A stretch of DNA of 64,000 nt, taken from the NCBI GenBank assembly GCA_014584575.1, contig JACTMP010000017.1, forward strand, positions 1 to 64,000, in the 5' to 3' direction. Of the stretch, positions 25,908 through 34,243 are shown piece by piece. This DNA is from Chloroflexota bacterium. GTDB lineage: Bacteria > Chloroflexota > Anaerolineae > Promineifilales > Promineifilaceae. Both the position numbers and the translations under genes were made by a program. The notes under the pieces are model-generated. The model saw only the letters and a list, made by a program, of their open reading frames with translations. It had not been told where the DNA came from and did no database searches. How positions within the stretch are numbered: position 1 is the first letter of the stretch; each line of letters begins with the position of its first letter.

Positions 25908-26867
25908 TCAGGCTGACGATACGGCCGTGTCCGGGGCATCGGCCGCGCTATTTTCGCTTTGGGCCAGCAGTTTTTCGTACTTTTCCATGCGTTCGGCAAA
26001 CTCTTTTTCGGTGACGTACTGCTCAATGCCGCGCTCCCCGGCGGCCATTTCCAGCCCCAAATAAAGGGGCACCAGTTGAAACAGCAGCATCCAGAGGAAG
26101 ATGAAGTTGAAAATCTGCTTGACCTGGGCCGCCTGATCGTCAATTTGCGCGCTGGCCAACCGCAGCCGGTCGTTCACGTCGGTGGCGATGCGGATGTACT
26201 CGTCCAAAATGGGCTGCACTTCGGCAATAGAATCGTTCAGGGTGGCCATGTCGCTGGCTAACTGCTCCATATTCCCGCTCATCGTGTCCAGGCTGGCCTG
26301 GGTGGTTGCCAGTTCCGACTCCAGGCCGCGCAAGGTTTCCGGCAGCCCTTCCAGACTGCCGCCCAACTCGGTTATGGCCTGGTCAAACGGCACCTCCGGG
26401 TCATAGGTTACGCCCAGGTCATACTGGATGCGATAGTTGACGATGGGGATGGTCTGGTCAATCTCAAACCGGCTGAGCGTGGTCAGGGTGTCATCAATGA
26501 CGGTCGCCACCTCGACCAGGGTAGGGATGCTGGCCTGCAATGTTTCCAGGCTGTTGGGCACGTCGGTGGCAATGACGGCGCTGACCTGGTTGATCAGGGG
26601 TTCGGCGTCTTGCACGGCCGTAGCCATATCTCCCGCCGTTGTTTCCATCGTAGACAAGGTGGCCCCCAGGTCGGTGAGCGTTTGTTTAGAGACCACCAGC
26701 GTACTTTCCACGTTGGTCAACGTCTCGGTGGTCAATTGCAAGGCGCTTTTCATGCTCGCCGCCAGATTGTCAATAAAGCGGTCGGTAAGCTGCATCCCCT
26801 GGTAGGCCACCACCGCCCCGATGATGGCAATAATGATAAAAATAACCCCAACAATTCTACGAATCAT
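25908..26867 (-). CDS. Membrane protein with long coiled coil, unknown function
   Basis: About 319 residues. One membrane helix at the N-terminus (RRIVGVIFIIIAIIGAVVAY) and one near residue 255 (IFNFIFLWMLLFQLVPLYLG) bracket about 230 residues of mostly helical, Thr/Leu/Asp-rich heptads (TETLTNVESTLVVSKQTLTD and similar), like methyl-accepting or tether proteins but without a signalling tip. The tail is acidic. Start ATG 26867 has AGGAGG at ideal distance. It follows the SLT gene's upstream region on the same strand with a repeat between. No family recognised; a structural or envelope role is only a guess. Confidence 0.75.
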   Translation of the reverse strand: MIRRIVGVIFIIIAIIGAVVAYQGMQLTDRFIDNLAASMKSALQLTTETLTNVESTLVVSKQTLTDLGATLSTMETTAGDMATAVQDAEPLINQVSAVIATDVPNSLETLQASIPTLVEVATVIDDTLTTLSRFEIDQTIPIVNYRIQYDLGVTYDPEVPFDQAITELGGSLEGLPETLRGLESELATTQASLDTMSGNMEQLASDMATLNDSIAEVQPILDEYIRIATDVNDRLRLASAQIDDQAAQVKQIFNFIFLWMLLFQLVPLYLGLEMAAGERGIEQYVTEKEFAERMEKYEKLLAQSENSAADAPDTAVSSA

Positions 26868-27116
26868 ATGTTCCTCCTTCATCAATAGGACGCAGATTCA
26901 CGCGGATGACGCGGATAAGAGTTTAAAAGGTGTGTCCTATTTTCATTCATCGTGGTGTGCTGCACCCATGTTGAACTCCTCAAAAATTAGGATGCAGATA
27001 AAATGTTGTTATCACGCCTTGTAGTTTGACGCAAAAGAGCAAAGATAACGAAGAAAAAAAATCCGCGTCATCTGCGTTCATCAGCGTCCCACTCACGTTT
27101 AGTAAGCGTTCAGTGT

Positions 27117-27794
27117 TTATTCTAAAAATTCCCGAAGGTCTTGAACGGCTAACTCTACCTCTTCGCGGGTGAGGCCGCCGGTTTCCAGGGCGAGGTCGGG
27201 CAGGAGGAGCAGGCGTTGGCAGATTTCCAGGCCGGTTTGGGCCGGATTGGCCTCGCCCACCAGTTCGGGTGGGGTGTTTTCCAGCCAGTCGAAGAGGAGA
27301 TTTTCTACGGCCGTATAATCCCCCATCTGCTCGTAATAAAGCAGTAACTTAACGCAACTTTCGCCGGGCAAATGAAAATCAGCCAGGGCATCCACCACCC
27401 GGTCAATGTCCGGTATCAGGTCATCGGCGGGCAGCGGTTCGCTTTCCGTTTGCGCCAGGAAGAGGAGCAGGTGGAGGGACTTGAGGTAACGGCCGTAAGC
27501 CGCTTCCTCCTCTCCTTCCTTTACTAAAATGTCCGCTTCCTCTACCAGCATCGCCGTCAGAAATAAACATTTGTCATCCCAGGCCGCCGCATGGTCCGCT
27601 TGCAGGCGGTCAATAATCGTTTCATCCGGCAGTTTCACCAGCCCATTCGTGCCAATGCCCATCAGTTGTTGCACCGCCTGGTCAATGACGGCGTGCGCTT
27701 CGGCATAGTTGCCCGACCGGGCCAAATCCAGCACATACGGCAGCAGCCCGCGCAACTGCTCAATCATCCGCATCACAAAGTCTTGTTTGGGCAT
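27117..27794 (-). CDS. DUF6483-like protein
   Basis: About 225 residues, all-alpha and TPR-like. The N-terminus MPKQDFVMRMIEQLRGLLPY and the following SGNYAEAHAVIDQAVQQLMG match my memory of DUF6483, found in Chloroflexi and some Firmicutes; this is recalled, not searched. Acidic helices follow with CVKLLLYYEQMGDYTAVENLL. Start ATG 27794 is chosen; the frame continues to 27878 through a repeat. Function unknown. Confidence 0.7.
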   Translation of the reverse strand: MPKQDFVMRMIEQLRGLLPYVLDLARSGNYAEAHAVIDQAVQQLMGIGTNGLVKLPDETIIDRLQADHAAAWDDKCLFLTAMLVEEADILVKEGEEEAAYGRYLKSLHLLLFLAQTESEPLPADDLIPDIDRVVDALADFHLPGESCVKLLLYYEQMGDYTAVENLLFDWLENTPPELVGEANPAQTGLEICQRLLLLPDLALETGGLTREEVELAVQDLREFLE

Positions 27795-27807
27795 GTCTCT
27801 CACCTGT

Positions 27808-27870
27808 CGTGCCGGGCACACCACACCAGATTTTGGTATTTCCAGGATCGTGTGTGGTGTGCCTGGCACG
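27808..27870. repeat. 19-bp inverted repeat CGTGCCGGGCACACCACAC
   Basis: Arms 27808-27826 and 27852-27870 match at 18 of 19 positions around a 25-base loop. It separates two minus-strand genes and ends two bases short of the upstream gene's stop codon. It looks like a dispersed element or processed hairpin. Confidence 0.85.
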
Positions 27871-27874
27871 GCTC

Positions 27875-28960
27875 TCAAAGTTCATACAACGGCCGTAGCC
27901 GCCCATAATTATCCGGGTAACTCAGCAAATCGGTATTATCACTCATCTGATCCACACTACCCGTGTAGGGCAGCCGTTTCACGGCTTCATCGTCAATTGC
28001 CGCCCAGATCGTACCGGCATAATCGCCAACATGCACGTGGAAGGGACGGCCGTAATACTGTTGGCAGCCCGTAGGTAGCAGCGGCGTGATGTGCAACCGG
28101 TTGTGCATTTCGCCCACCACACGGAATGCGGCGCACAAATGGTTCTCGCGTGTTTGCCAGTCTGGGGCGGTCAGCACGGCCGTCAAAATCGGGTTGAGTT
28201 CGGCCGCACAATCCAGCCGATTAAAGGCGCCGCCAAACCATTTGGGGTAGGGGGCGTAACGTCTTTCGTAGAGAAAACCGAGCATCATCACATCATGCAC
28301 CAACCGCGCCGCCAGCAGCCGCGAGCCAATGTCGTCGCCGCGAATGCCGGTGCGCCCCACAAAATGGTCTTCCTGCCCAATGCGCCGCCACTGGCAGGCC
28401 AGCAAATAGAACCAGATGTCATGCGGGAAGTAGGCCAGCTTTTGCCGCCAGGGGGCCAGTTCGCCCAACTCGTCGGCAAAGACACGCCCGGCGGTGAGGG
28501 TCAATAATCGCTGTTGGGGGATGATGATCCATTCAACGGCCGTCCACTCCGCCACCGGATCAACACCCAAATGCGCCTGGAAAAAGTGGCGGGCCGTTGT
28601 CACTTCAATGCGATGGCTGATCGGGCCAGATGTGATCTGTTCCGGCAGCCGCGCCCCTTCCCCATCAGGCGGCCCAAAGTGAACGGCGTAACCACGATAG
28701 GTGGGGGGCAGGTGATGGGCGAGGGTGTCCGTTACGGCCGTGCCCCACCGCGCCTCATCTTCTTCCCGCAAAAAAAGCTGCTGCCGGATGCCCCAATCAT
28801 GGTCGGTGGACATGCCATCATCAAATCCCAACACCTCCGAGCCATCCCCCAACCGCCCCGCGCCATGCGCCAGACCGGGAAAATGGGCCGCCAGTAACGG
28901 CCGTACCACCTCGTGGTAAAATTGTTCGTTCAGGTCTAAGCCAGGTGTAAATTCGGTCAT
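27875..28960 (-). CDS. DUF4037-like nucleotidyltransferase-fold protein
   Basis: Protein of 361 residues. Near residue 45 it has EVLGFDDGMSTDHDWGIR, which resembles the active-site strand of DUF4037/aminoglycoside-nucleotidyltransferase-like proteins (S-x-D-H-D-W-G). Further helical regions include DIWFYLLACQWRRIGQEDHF and a C-terminal QMSDNTDLLSYPDNYGRLRPLY. No antibiotic function can be read from this. The start ATG 28960 lies in an ATCGGTCATCGGT repeat and has no clear ribosome site. Confidence 0.75.
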   Translation of the reverse strand: MTEFTPGLDLNEQFYHEVVRPLLAAHFPGLAHGAGRLGDGSEVLGFDDGMSTDHDWGIRQQLFLREEDEARWGTAVTDTLAHHLPPTYRGYAVHFGPPDGEGARLPEQITSGPISHRIEVTTARHFFQAHLGVDPVAEWTAVEWIIIPQQRLLTLTAGRVFADELGELAPWRQKLAYFPHDIWFYLLACQWRRIGQEDHFVGRTGIRGDDIGSRLLAARLVHDVMMLGFLYERRYAPYPKWFGGAFNRLDCAAELNPILTAVLTAPDWQTRENHLCAAFRVVGEMHNRLHITPLLPTGCQQYYGRPFHVHVGDYAGTIWAAIDDEAVKRLPYTGSVDQMSDNTDLLSYPDNYGRLRPLYEL

Positions 28961-29028
28961 CGGTCATCGGTTATCGGTAATCGGGGGCATCAATAAACCG
29001 ATAACCGGTTACTGATTACCGATTACCA
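28955..29028. repeat. Snap-back array of ATTACCG/CGGTAAT words
   Basis: CGGTCATCGGTTATCGGTAATCGG on one side and ACCGATAACCGG then ATTACCGATTACC on the other, with a CATCAATAA loop. It lies between the truncated LivK-like gene and the DUF4037-like gene and supplies the last codons of the former. Confidence 0.8.
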
Positions 29029-29662
29029 TCATCACTGCCGCCCGGTCAATACGGCCGTGCCTCTGTTCTGTTTCGGCGAGGGTTTGCCAGAGCCGTTGGA
29101 AGGCGGCGTAGGTAGAGGCGGCGTAGGGGCCGGGTTGTTCGTCGAAGGGGGTCACGGCCGTGTATCGGGCCACAAAATCGGCGGGCAGCGTGGCCGGGTC
29201 GGTGGGGCCAAAGGGGGGCGCGCCCATGGGGATGAAGGGCAGGTTGGCCTGGGCGTAGAGGGGGGTGGTTACGGCCGTTGTCTCCGGCAGCCAGTGACCC
29301 AACACAGCCACCACAGCGGGATCGGCGGCCAGGGCTACGGCCGTTTGCCGCGCCAGTTCGGGGTCGCCGCTGTCGTCCAGCGCCACCAGCGCCACCCGAT
29401 AACCGCCAATGCCCCCGGCCTGGTTTATCTCCCGCACTGCCAGCCGGGCGCTGTAGATCACGTCATACCCCACCACCCGCTCCGCCCCTTCAAACGGAGC
29501 CACCAGGCCAATTTTGATGACGGGATCAACGGAGACGCAGGCTGATAGACCAGGCAAGAGCAAAAAAAGAATGAGATTGGAGATTAGAGATTGGAGATTG
29601 AGGGGACACCCTTTAATCTCCAATCTCCAATCTCCAATCTCCCTACCGGCATCTTTCCACAT
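29009..29662 (-). CDS. Short LivK-like binding lipoprotein with internal deletion
   Basis: About 217 residues, against some 370 for normal branched-chain-type binding proteins. A leader with LLLPGLSAC is followed by the N-lobe (KIGLVAPFEGAERVVGYDVI, then INQAGGIGGYRVALVALDDS, then DPAVVAVLGHWLPETTAV). After FIPMGAPPFGPTDPATLPADF the sequence goes straight into what looks like the family C-terminus (PGPYAASTYAAFQRLWQTL). The C-lobe core is missing. The start is unclear: the region is a translated GAGATTGG array and overlaps mltG; ATG 29662 or 29680. It may be a decayed gene or a minimal binding domain. Confidence 0.65.
   Translation of the reverse strand: MWKDAGREIGDWRLEIKGCPLNLQSLISNLILFLLLPGLSACVSVDPVIKIGLVAPFEGAERVVGYDVIYSARLAVREINQAGGIGGYRVALVALDDSGDPELARQTAVALAADPAVVAVLGHWLPETTAVTTPLYAQANLPFIPMGAPPFGPTDPATLPADFVARYTAVTPFDEQPGPYAASTYAAFQRLWQTLAETEQRHGRIDRAAVMMVIGNQ
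29573..29642. repeat. Snap-back array of GAGATTGGAGATTA words
   Basis: GAGATTGGAGATTAGAGATT and further, then AATCTCCAATCTCCAATCTC. It sits at the stop codon of mltG and inside the apparent N-terminus of the LivK-like gene. Confidence 0.85.
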
Positions 29663-30875
29663 TCGCCAGATGCTCCTCATAGGTCACGCTGAAAATATGG
29701 CTGCCGGGGGCCATGCCATCACAGGAAGCCACAAAAAAGATGAAATCGCTGGGGGTAGGATTGGCTACTGCCTGCAAAGCGCTCAGGCTGGGGCTGGCAA
29801 TGGGGCCAGGCGGCAGACCAGCGTAGCGATAGCTGTTGTAAGGGGAATCAAATTGCAGATCGTCCAGGAACAGCGGCGTTTTCCACCAGGTCTGGCTGTC
29901 CGGCTGGTAGCCTACGGCATATTGCACCGTCGGGTCGGCTTGCAGCAGTGTGCCGTCACGCAGCCGGTTCAAAAACACACCGGCAATGAGCGGCCGTTCG
30001 TCCGCTATCACCGCCTCGCGCTGCACAATGGAAGCCAGCGTCACCGCTTCGCGCAGGCTCAAGCCTTGCGCGCCATACGCCTGGCGCATCTCCGGCGTCA
30101 CCCGCTGGCCAAAGTTGGTCAACATCAGGTCAACCAGATAGGCAGCATCGGCATCCAGCGGCACGCGGTAGGTATCGGGGAAAAGGTAGCCCTCCAACGT
30201 GGCGTCTGGCGGCAGGGAAGCCAGAAAATCATAACGGCTCAGGTCAAAGGGGGCCTGTCGTTGGGTAATGGCCTGGAATTCGTCGGCGTTGATGTTGGCC
30301 GGGCGAATCTGGCGCAGGGAGTCGGCCATCTCTTCCAGCCGCCAGCCTTCGATGAAACGCAGGGTGATTTCCCGCGCCCGCGCATCGGTCAGCGCCACCG
30401 CCATTTCCGGCAGGGGCCAGGTGGGGTCGAGCAAAAAGTCGCCCGCTTCCAGCCGGGAATCCAGGCCGAAATAGTGCAGATAGTTCAGGAAGAGTTCGGC
30501 GTCCCGTACCAGCCCGGCGGCGGCCAGGTTGACGGTAATCTCGTTCGCGGTCTGTCCGGGGGTGATGGTGAAGGGCACGGCCGTGACCCCATTCCCCGCC
30601 GGCCCCTGCAACTGTTCCGCCCGCGCTGCCAGGTAAGTCTGCAAATAGAGCCGCTCCGCCGGATTGAGGTGCGCACCGCCTCCTTCCAGCCGTACCCCGC
30701 CCTGCCCGCTATTGAGCCAGCGGGCATACAAAATTAGCGATGCCGTGAGACAGGTCACTGCTACGACCAGCAGCAGCCCCGCCCGGAAAAGCCATCCGGC
30801 GGTGCGCAGACAGCCGCTTTGTTCTTTGTATGGGTCCTGGCGTATGGGTTTTGTGGGGGTTGTGTGGTTGGTCAT
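29643..30875 (-). CDS. mltG: Endolytic murein transglycosylase MltG
   Basis: Inner-membrane endolytic transglycosylase that cuts nascent glycan strands and sets their length. One membrane helix (AGLLLVVAVTCLTASLILYA) near the N-terminus, a LysM-like subdomain (FTITPGQTANEITVNLAAAG), then the YceG domain with the catalytic Glu in LASIVQREAV and the conserved LEGYLFPDTYRVP, DGTLLQADPTVQYA and NSYRYAGLPPGPIASPS. Start ATG 30875 is preferred; the longer frame is a translated GAGATTGG repeat. It lies downstream of ruvX, in the order alaS, ruvX, mltG that many bacteria keep. Confidence 0.93.
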   Translation of the reverse strand: MTNHTTPTKPIRQDPYKEQSGCLRTAGWLFRAGLLLVVAVTCLTASLILYARWLNSGQGGVRLEGGGAHLNPAERLYLQTYLAARAEQLQGPAGNGVTAVPFTITPGQTANEITVNLAAAGLVRDAELFLNYLHYFGLDSRLEAGDFLLDPTWPLPEMAVALTDARAREITLRFIEGWRLEEMADSLRQIRPANINADEFQAITQRQAPFDLSRYDFLASLPPDATLEGYLFPDTYRVPLDADAAYLVDLMLTNFGQRVTPEMRQAYGAQGLSLREAVTLASIVQREAVIADERPLIAGVFLNRLRDGTLLQADPTVQYAVGYQPDSQTWWKTPLFLDDLQFDSPYNSYRYAGLPPGPIASPSLSALQAVANPTPSDFIFFVASCDGMAPGSHIFSVTYEEHLANVERCR

Positions 30876-30890
30876 AGGATATTGGGTAAT

Positions 30891-30962
30891 TGGAGATTGG
30901 AGATTGGGAGATTGATTGCTCACCTCATCACCCCCTCACCTGCTCACCTCTTCACCTGCTCA
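30891..30962. repeat. GAGATTGG words followed by CACCTGCTCACCTC words
   Basis: TTGGAGATTGGAGATTGGGA then a different tandem word (CTCACCTGCTCACCTCTTCA). The two halves do not pair with each other, unlike the other arrays. It lies between mltG and ruvX. Confidence 0.7.
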
Positions 30963-31397
30963 CGAATGCGCGTCCAGGTAGCTTTGCAAAATAAAGGCGG
31001 CGGCAACAGCATCTACCCGCTCTTTGGCTTTTTTGCCCCGTTTACCGCGCAACGCCAGGCTTTCTTCGGCTTGCATGGAGGTAAAACTTTCGTCCCAAAA
31101 CTCGATGGGAATGGCGGTGGTCTGGCTGAAAGCGGTGGTGTAATCCCGAATCCAGGCCGCTATCATACTGTCTGAGCCATCGCTGCGGGTGGGCAGCCCG
31201 ACGATCAACAGCGTTACCTCCTCGTCGGAGATAATACGCCGGTAGCGGGCAAAATCCTCCTGGCGTGATTTACGCTGGATGACGCCATAGGAACCAGCAA
31301 TGGTGCGGGTGGCGTCGCTGATGGCCACGCCAATCCTTTTGCTGCCCACATCCAGCGCCATCACGCGCCCTTTTTTCTCAAAATTGTGTTCTTCCAT
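30960..31397 (-). CDS. ruvX: RuvX/YqgF Holliday junction resolvase-like nuclease
   Basis: RNase H-fold nuclease of 145 residues. The catalytic acidic residues stand in VMALDVGSKRIGVAISD, EFWDESFTSMQAE and KERVDAVAAAFILQSYLD. IVGLPTRSDGS is the conserved glycine loop. The family acts on 16S rRNA 5' ends in E. coli and as a resolvase in others. Start ATG 31397 directly abuts the PIN gene stop at 31398. Confidence 0.92.
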   Translation of the reverse strand: MEEHNFEKKGRVMALDVGSKRIGVAISDATRTIAGSYGVIQRKSRQEDFARYRRIISDEEVTLLIVGLPTRSDGSDSMIAAWIRDYTTAFSQTTAIPIEFWDESFTSMQAEESLALRGKRGKKAKERVDAVAAAFILQSYLDAHS

Positions 31398-31787
31398 TCA
31401 GGCTTTTTGGACGTGTGGGTAATCGAGGATTTTACGGTCGGCCGTCAGAATGGGGAAATTGTAAATTCTGGCGGTTGCAACCAATATCTGATCTGCCGGA
31501 TCTCGATGAAAGTCACCGGGCAATTGCGTAGCTTCTACGACAACCGGGACATCTAATTGAAGTAATCGCAAACCGGGATAGGCTATCGCCTGGTTCAACC
31601 AATCAAGTACAGGCAAGGTTAACGATAGTTTGCCAAGTTCTACCAACTTGGCTACTTCCCAACAGGAAATGATGCTAACGGCAAACCCATTGGCTTGATG
31701 CTGTTGAATTTTCTGTTCCAAATTTGAAGATAGAGAGTGAGAGCGACTGACCCACCAAACCCAAATATGTGTGTCCAGTAAAATCAT
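31398..31787 (-). CDS. PIN-domain toxin, VapC type
   Basis: Ribonuclease-type toxin of 129 residues. PIN acidic residues are visible: the first Asp in MILLDTHIWVWWV, Glu in SCWEVAKLVELGKL, and the C-terminal Asp residues in HRDPADQILVATA and LTADRKILDY. Start ATG 31787 overlaps the TGA of the antitoxin gene as ATGA, so translation is coupled. This is the PIN subclass with the WEVAKL motif. It lies in the stretch that separates ruvX from alaS. Confidence 0.9.
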   Translation of the reverse strand: MILLDTHIWVWWVSRSHSLSSNLEQKIQQHQANGFAVSIISCWEVAKLVELGKLSLTLPVLDWLNQAIAYPGLRLLQLDVPVVVEATQLPGDFHRDPADQILVATARIYNFPILTADRKILDYPHVQKA

Positions 31788-31996
31788 TGCAAGACATCCC
31801 AATCATTTTCAGCAACTGGCTCAGTGGGGTTTTCATACTTGAGAACACTGTTTGCCAATGGGAATTTTTCCTCTGCCATTTTTGGAGACAATGGCAAAAC
31901 AATAACCTCGACAGCCTCACCAGGACGAAAAGGTAATTTTTTTAGCTGCAATTCTCCATTAGGAAGGATGACTGTTTCTAAGCGATAGGCGATCAT
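31784..31996 (-). CDS. VapB-like antitoxin
   Basis: 70 residues. The N-terminus (RLETVILPNGELQLKKLPFR then PGEAVEVIVLP) is an AbrB-like swapped-hairpin start, as in antitoxins paired with PIN toxins. The acidic tail (VAENDWDVLQ) would wrap the toxin. It precedes the PIN gene with a 4-base overlap. No clear promoter was read upstream. Confidence 0.85.
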   Translation of the reverse strand: MIAYRLETVILPNGELQLKKLPFRPGEAVEVIVLPLSPKMAEEKFPLANSVLKYENPTEPVAENDWDVLQ

Positions 31997-32086
31997 ATTT
32001 ACACTCCAATCCGCAGCGAAATGATATGTCGCCGGGAATTATAGCATAAGCTTTTCGGTCACGGCCGTACCAACCCACCATTTCAC

Positions 32087-32671
32087 CTACGTTTCTTCGC
32101 CTGTTTTGGGAATGGGATACGGCCGTGTCCACCACCACACCCCTACACCTGCTACCACTCCGGGGATAAAAGCCGCTAAGAAAAGTAGTTCCACGAATTC
32201 TCCTGCTCCTCGCTCTTCGTCAATAAATCGGCACAAAGACAAGTTGGATGAATAGCAGGGCTTCTGCAAGAACGCCGGAACCAACAGGCGTATTTTGAGT
32301 TCTTGTTGGATAGCTTTTTCTAATGCATCTGAATTGGGATAACCTAGGGCGTGTTGACATTTCCTCTGGTACGGTGAATTGCGCCTACCTCTGGAAATGT
32401 CAACAGAACCTAACGCCTGGGCATTTCCGCACATATAAGTTCCATCAAAACTTTCTATTATCGTGCAAACAAATATCCTTTCCACGCTGGCTACCGTCGG
32501 CGAAAGAATAAAAAAGGCAAGCATAAAAGTTAGAAGTGCTATCAGGATTACCAGCAGGCTTCGTCTCCGGTTGGAAATAGCCCATCTTCGTAACGGTGGA
32601 AACAAGGCTACCAGCGAGAACAGGAGACCAAAACCAACAAGCCCTGCCAAGACAAGTATTAAACCTTCCAT
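32087..32671 (-). CDS. Hypothetical membrane protein
   Basis: 194 residues with three membrane segments: GLILVLAGLVGFGLLFSLVA, SLLVILIALLTFMLAFFIL and FLAAFIPGVVAGVGVWWW. Between the second and third is a Cys-containing outer loop (C at CTIIE, CGNAQ, KPCYSSNLSLCRF). The middle of the gene holds a 13-bp inverted repeat (32352-32364 with 32393-32405), encoding part of that loop, so a repeat may have entered the gene. Stop at 32087, start ATG 32671, just below the baseplate-J-like gene. No family recognised. Confidence 0.6.
   Translation of the reverse strand: MEGLILVLAGLVGFGLLFSLVALFPPLRRWAISNRRRSLLVILIALLTFMLAFFILSPTVASVERIFVCTIIESFDGTYMCGNAQALGSVDISRGRRNSPYQRKCQHALGYPNSDALEKAIQQELKIRLLVPAFLQKPCYSSNLSLCRFIDEERGAGEFVELLFLAAFIPGVVAGVGVWWWTRPYPIPKTGEET
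32352..32405. repeat. 13-bp inverted repeat inside a coding region
   Basis: TGTTGACATTTCC (32352-32364) and GGAAATGTCAACA (32393-32405) are perfect arms around a 28-base loop within the hypothetical membrane protein gene. Confidence 0.8.
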
Positions 32672-32672
32672 C

Positions 32673-34229
32673 TCACTCCTCCGTGTGAATCTCCGTGCTG
32701 ATGCGGGTGGTCAGGTAAGGGATACGATCAAACCAGGTGGGCCAGACACGGATGTGGGGTGGTTCACGCAGGGGGAGTTGTTGGTGCAGGTAGGCAACGG
32801 CCGTGTCCACTTCCTGCCCCGTCACCGCCTCCACTGCCGCCGCCGGTTGTAGTTCCCGCGCCAGCAAGCCTGAAGCGAGCATCGAAAAGTAGACCCGCCC
32901 CGCCTCATCCACGCCGGTAATCGGGCCGCTGGCAAAACGGATGCTGTCCGGCGACAGCACGTAACCGGGCTGGATTTGCTGCCCCAGGGCGTAATAGGCC
33001 AGATCAGAAGCGGCCGTGGTGTTCACGGCCGTGCCCGCCACCTGCGCCCGCATCGCCAGCGTCAGTCGGCCCGTCTGCTCACCCACTTCATGGGAATAGG
33101 TTTCATCCAGCACATTGACTACGCGCAAGGAATCGGGCGTCAGAAATTCTTGCGGCGTCAACTGCGCTTCCATTTCCGAGGCGGCCAGCGCCAGTAAAAA
33201 TTGCACCACCTGGGCACGCAGGCGGTCACGGTCTTCTTGGGTGACGGCCGGCGCCTGGCGCACATCCCCTCCTTCAATGGGCTCCAAATTGCGCACTTCC
33301 ACCTGAATGGCCAGCGACCCTTCGATCTGGTTGACCAGATTGGCGGCCACATTGCCCGCCGGGCCGGGGGTGATAGCGATCACGTCCACTTCGGCCGTGC
33401 CGCCTACCGCGCCCGGCAGGGTCACTTCGGCCGTGGTCTGGTAGACGCGGTCGGTACCGTCTGATGTGCGCACCCGCGTCCCCACCGGGATGACGGTCGG
33501 CTGGTCGAGCAGGTTGGCGAAGATGACTTTGCCACGAGCAGGAGTTTCGGGTGTTTCCACCGTGCCTGTCGTTTGCACTTCCGCCTGCCAGTTTTGGGTG
33601 GTTTGCAGCAGACGGCCGGGTAGAATGCCGTTTTGGAAATCGGTCACGGCAGCGGATGGATCAGCCACAATCGGCCGTTCCACCTGCACCGGCAGCACTT
33701 CCGGTTTGAGGGTGACGGTGGCCGAGGGCAGGAGATAAAGGAAGGCGATGTAGAGTACGGCCGTTGTCAGGAAAAAGAGGAAGATGGCCGCATAACGCCA
33801 CAGCCAGCGCCGCCGTTCGCTTTGCGGCGAGAGCCGTTTGTGCGCTTCCGCCTGGTCAGCCAGGTCGGGGCGGATGCGCCCTTCGTAATCGGTAAACCGG
33901 TCGTCGCCGATGGTAGAGAGGCCCACAATTTCGCGGCGACGACGGCCGCGCCGCCAATCCCGTTTGCCCTGCCGCGCCGCGCCAATGGTCAAGAACACGG
34001 GGATGCCCAACGCTCTGGCCTGGCGAGTGATGTCGGTATCGGCCGTGACCAGGGCAATTTCGGCGCGCATATTGTCGGCGTAGCGCAGCAGCCGCACCAA
34101 ATCCAACCCCTCGCGCAGCACGCCGCCATCCTCCGGCAAAACAAAAATCACCTGCTGGTCCCGCGCCCAGTCCAGGTGATCACAAATGCTGACAATATCG
34201 TCTTCCGGCGTCAGGGGGATTGTTTTCAT
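32673..34229 (-). CDS. Baseplate J/gp47-like membrane-anchored protein
   Basis: About 518 residues. The first 130 are a Rossmann-like domain (ARDQQVIFVLPEDGGVLREG, then MRAEIALVTADTDITRQARA), then a basic stretch and one membrane helix (YAAIFLFFLTTAVLYIAFLY). The outer part has a baseplate-J-like core: ARGKVIFANLLDQPTVIPVG then TRVRTSDGTDRVYQTTAEVT and ITPGPAGNVAANLVN. No phage genes surround it; similar proteins occur in Chloroflexi next to ruvX, as far as I recall. Start ATG 34229 is clear of the upstream gene; the frame to 34262 overlaps it. Function unknown, perhaps an envelope structure. Confidence 0.8.
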   Translation of the reverse strand: MKTIPLTPEDDIVSICDHLDWARDQQVIFVLPEDGGVLREGLDLVRLLRYADNMRAEIALVTADTDITRQARALGIPVFLTIGAARQGKRDWRRGRRRREIVGLSTIGDDRFTDYEGRIRPDLADQAEAHKRLSPQSERRRWLWRYAAIFLFFLTTAVLYIAFLYLLPSATVTLKPEVLPVQVERPIVADPSAAVTDFQNGILPGRLLQTTQNWQAEVQTTGTVETPETPARGKVIFANLLDQPTVIPVGTRVRTSDGTDRVYQTTAEVTLPGAVGGTAEVDVIAITPGPAGNVAANLVNQIEGSLAIQVEVRNLEPIEGGDVRQAPAVTQEDRDRLRAQVVQFLLALAASEMEAQLTPQEFLTPDSLRVVNVLDETYSHEVGEQTGRLTLAMRAQVAGTAVNTTAASDLAYYALGQQIQPGYVLSPDSIRFASGPITGVDEAGRVYFSMLASGLLARELQPAAAVEAVTGQEVDTAVAYLHQQLPLREPPHIRVWPTWFDRIPYLTTRISTEIHTEE

Positions 34230-34243
34230 ATGGCTAACCCGCC

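Noticed and set aside
32673..34229. Prophage, suggested by the baseplate-J-like protein
   Set aside because: No other phage gene is near, and the protein has a membrane anchor and an N-terminal domain unlike phage baseplates.
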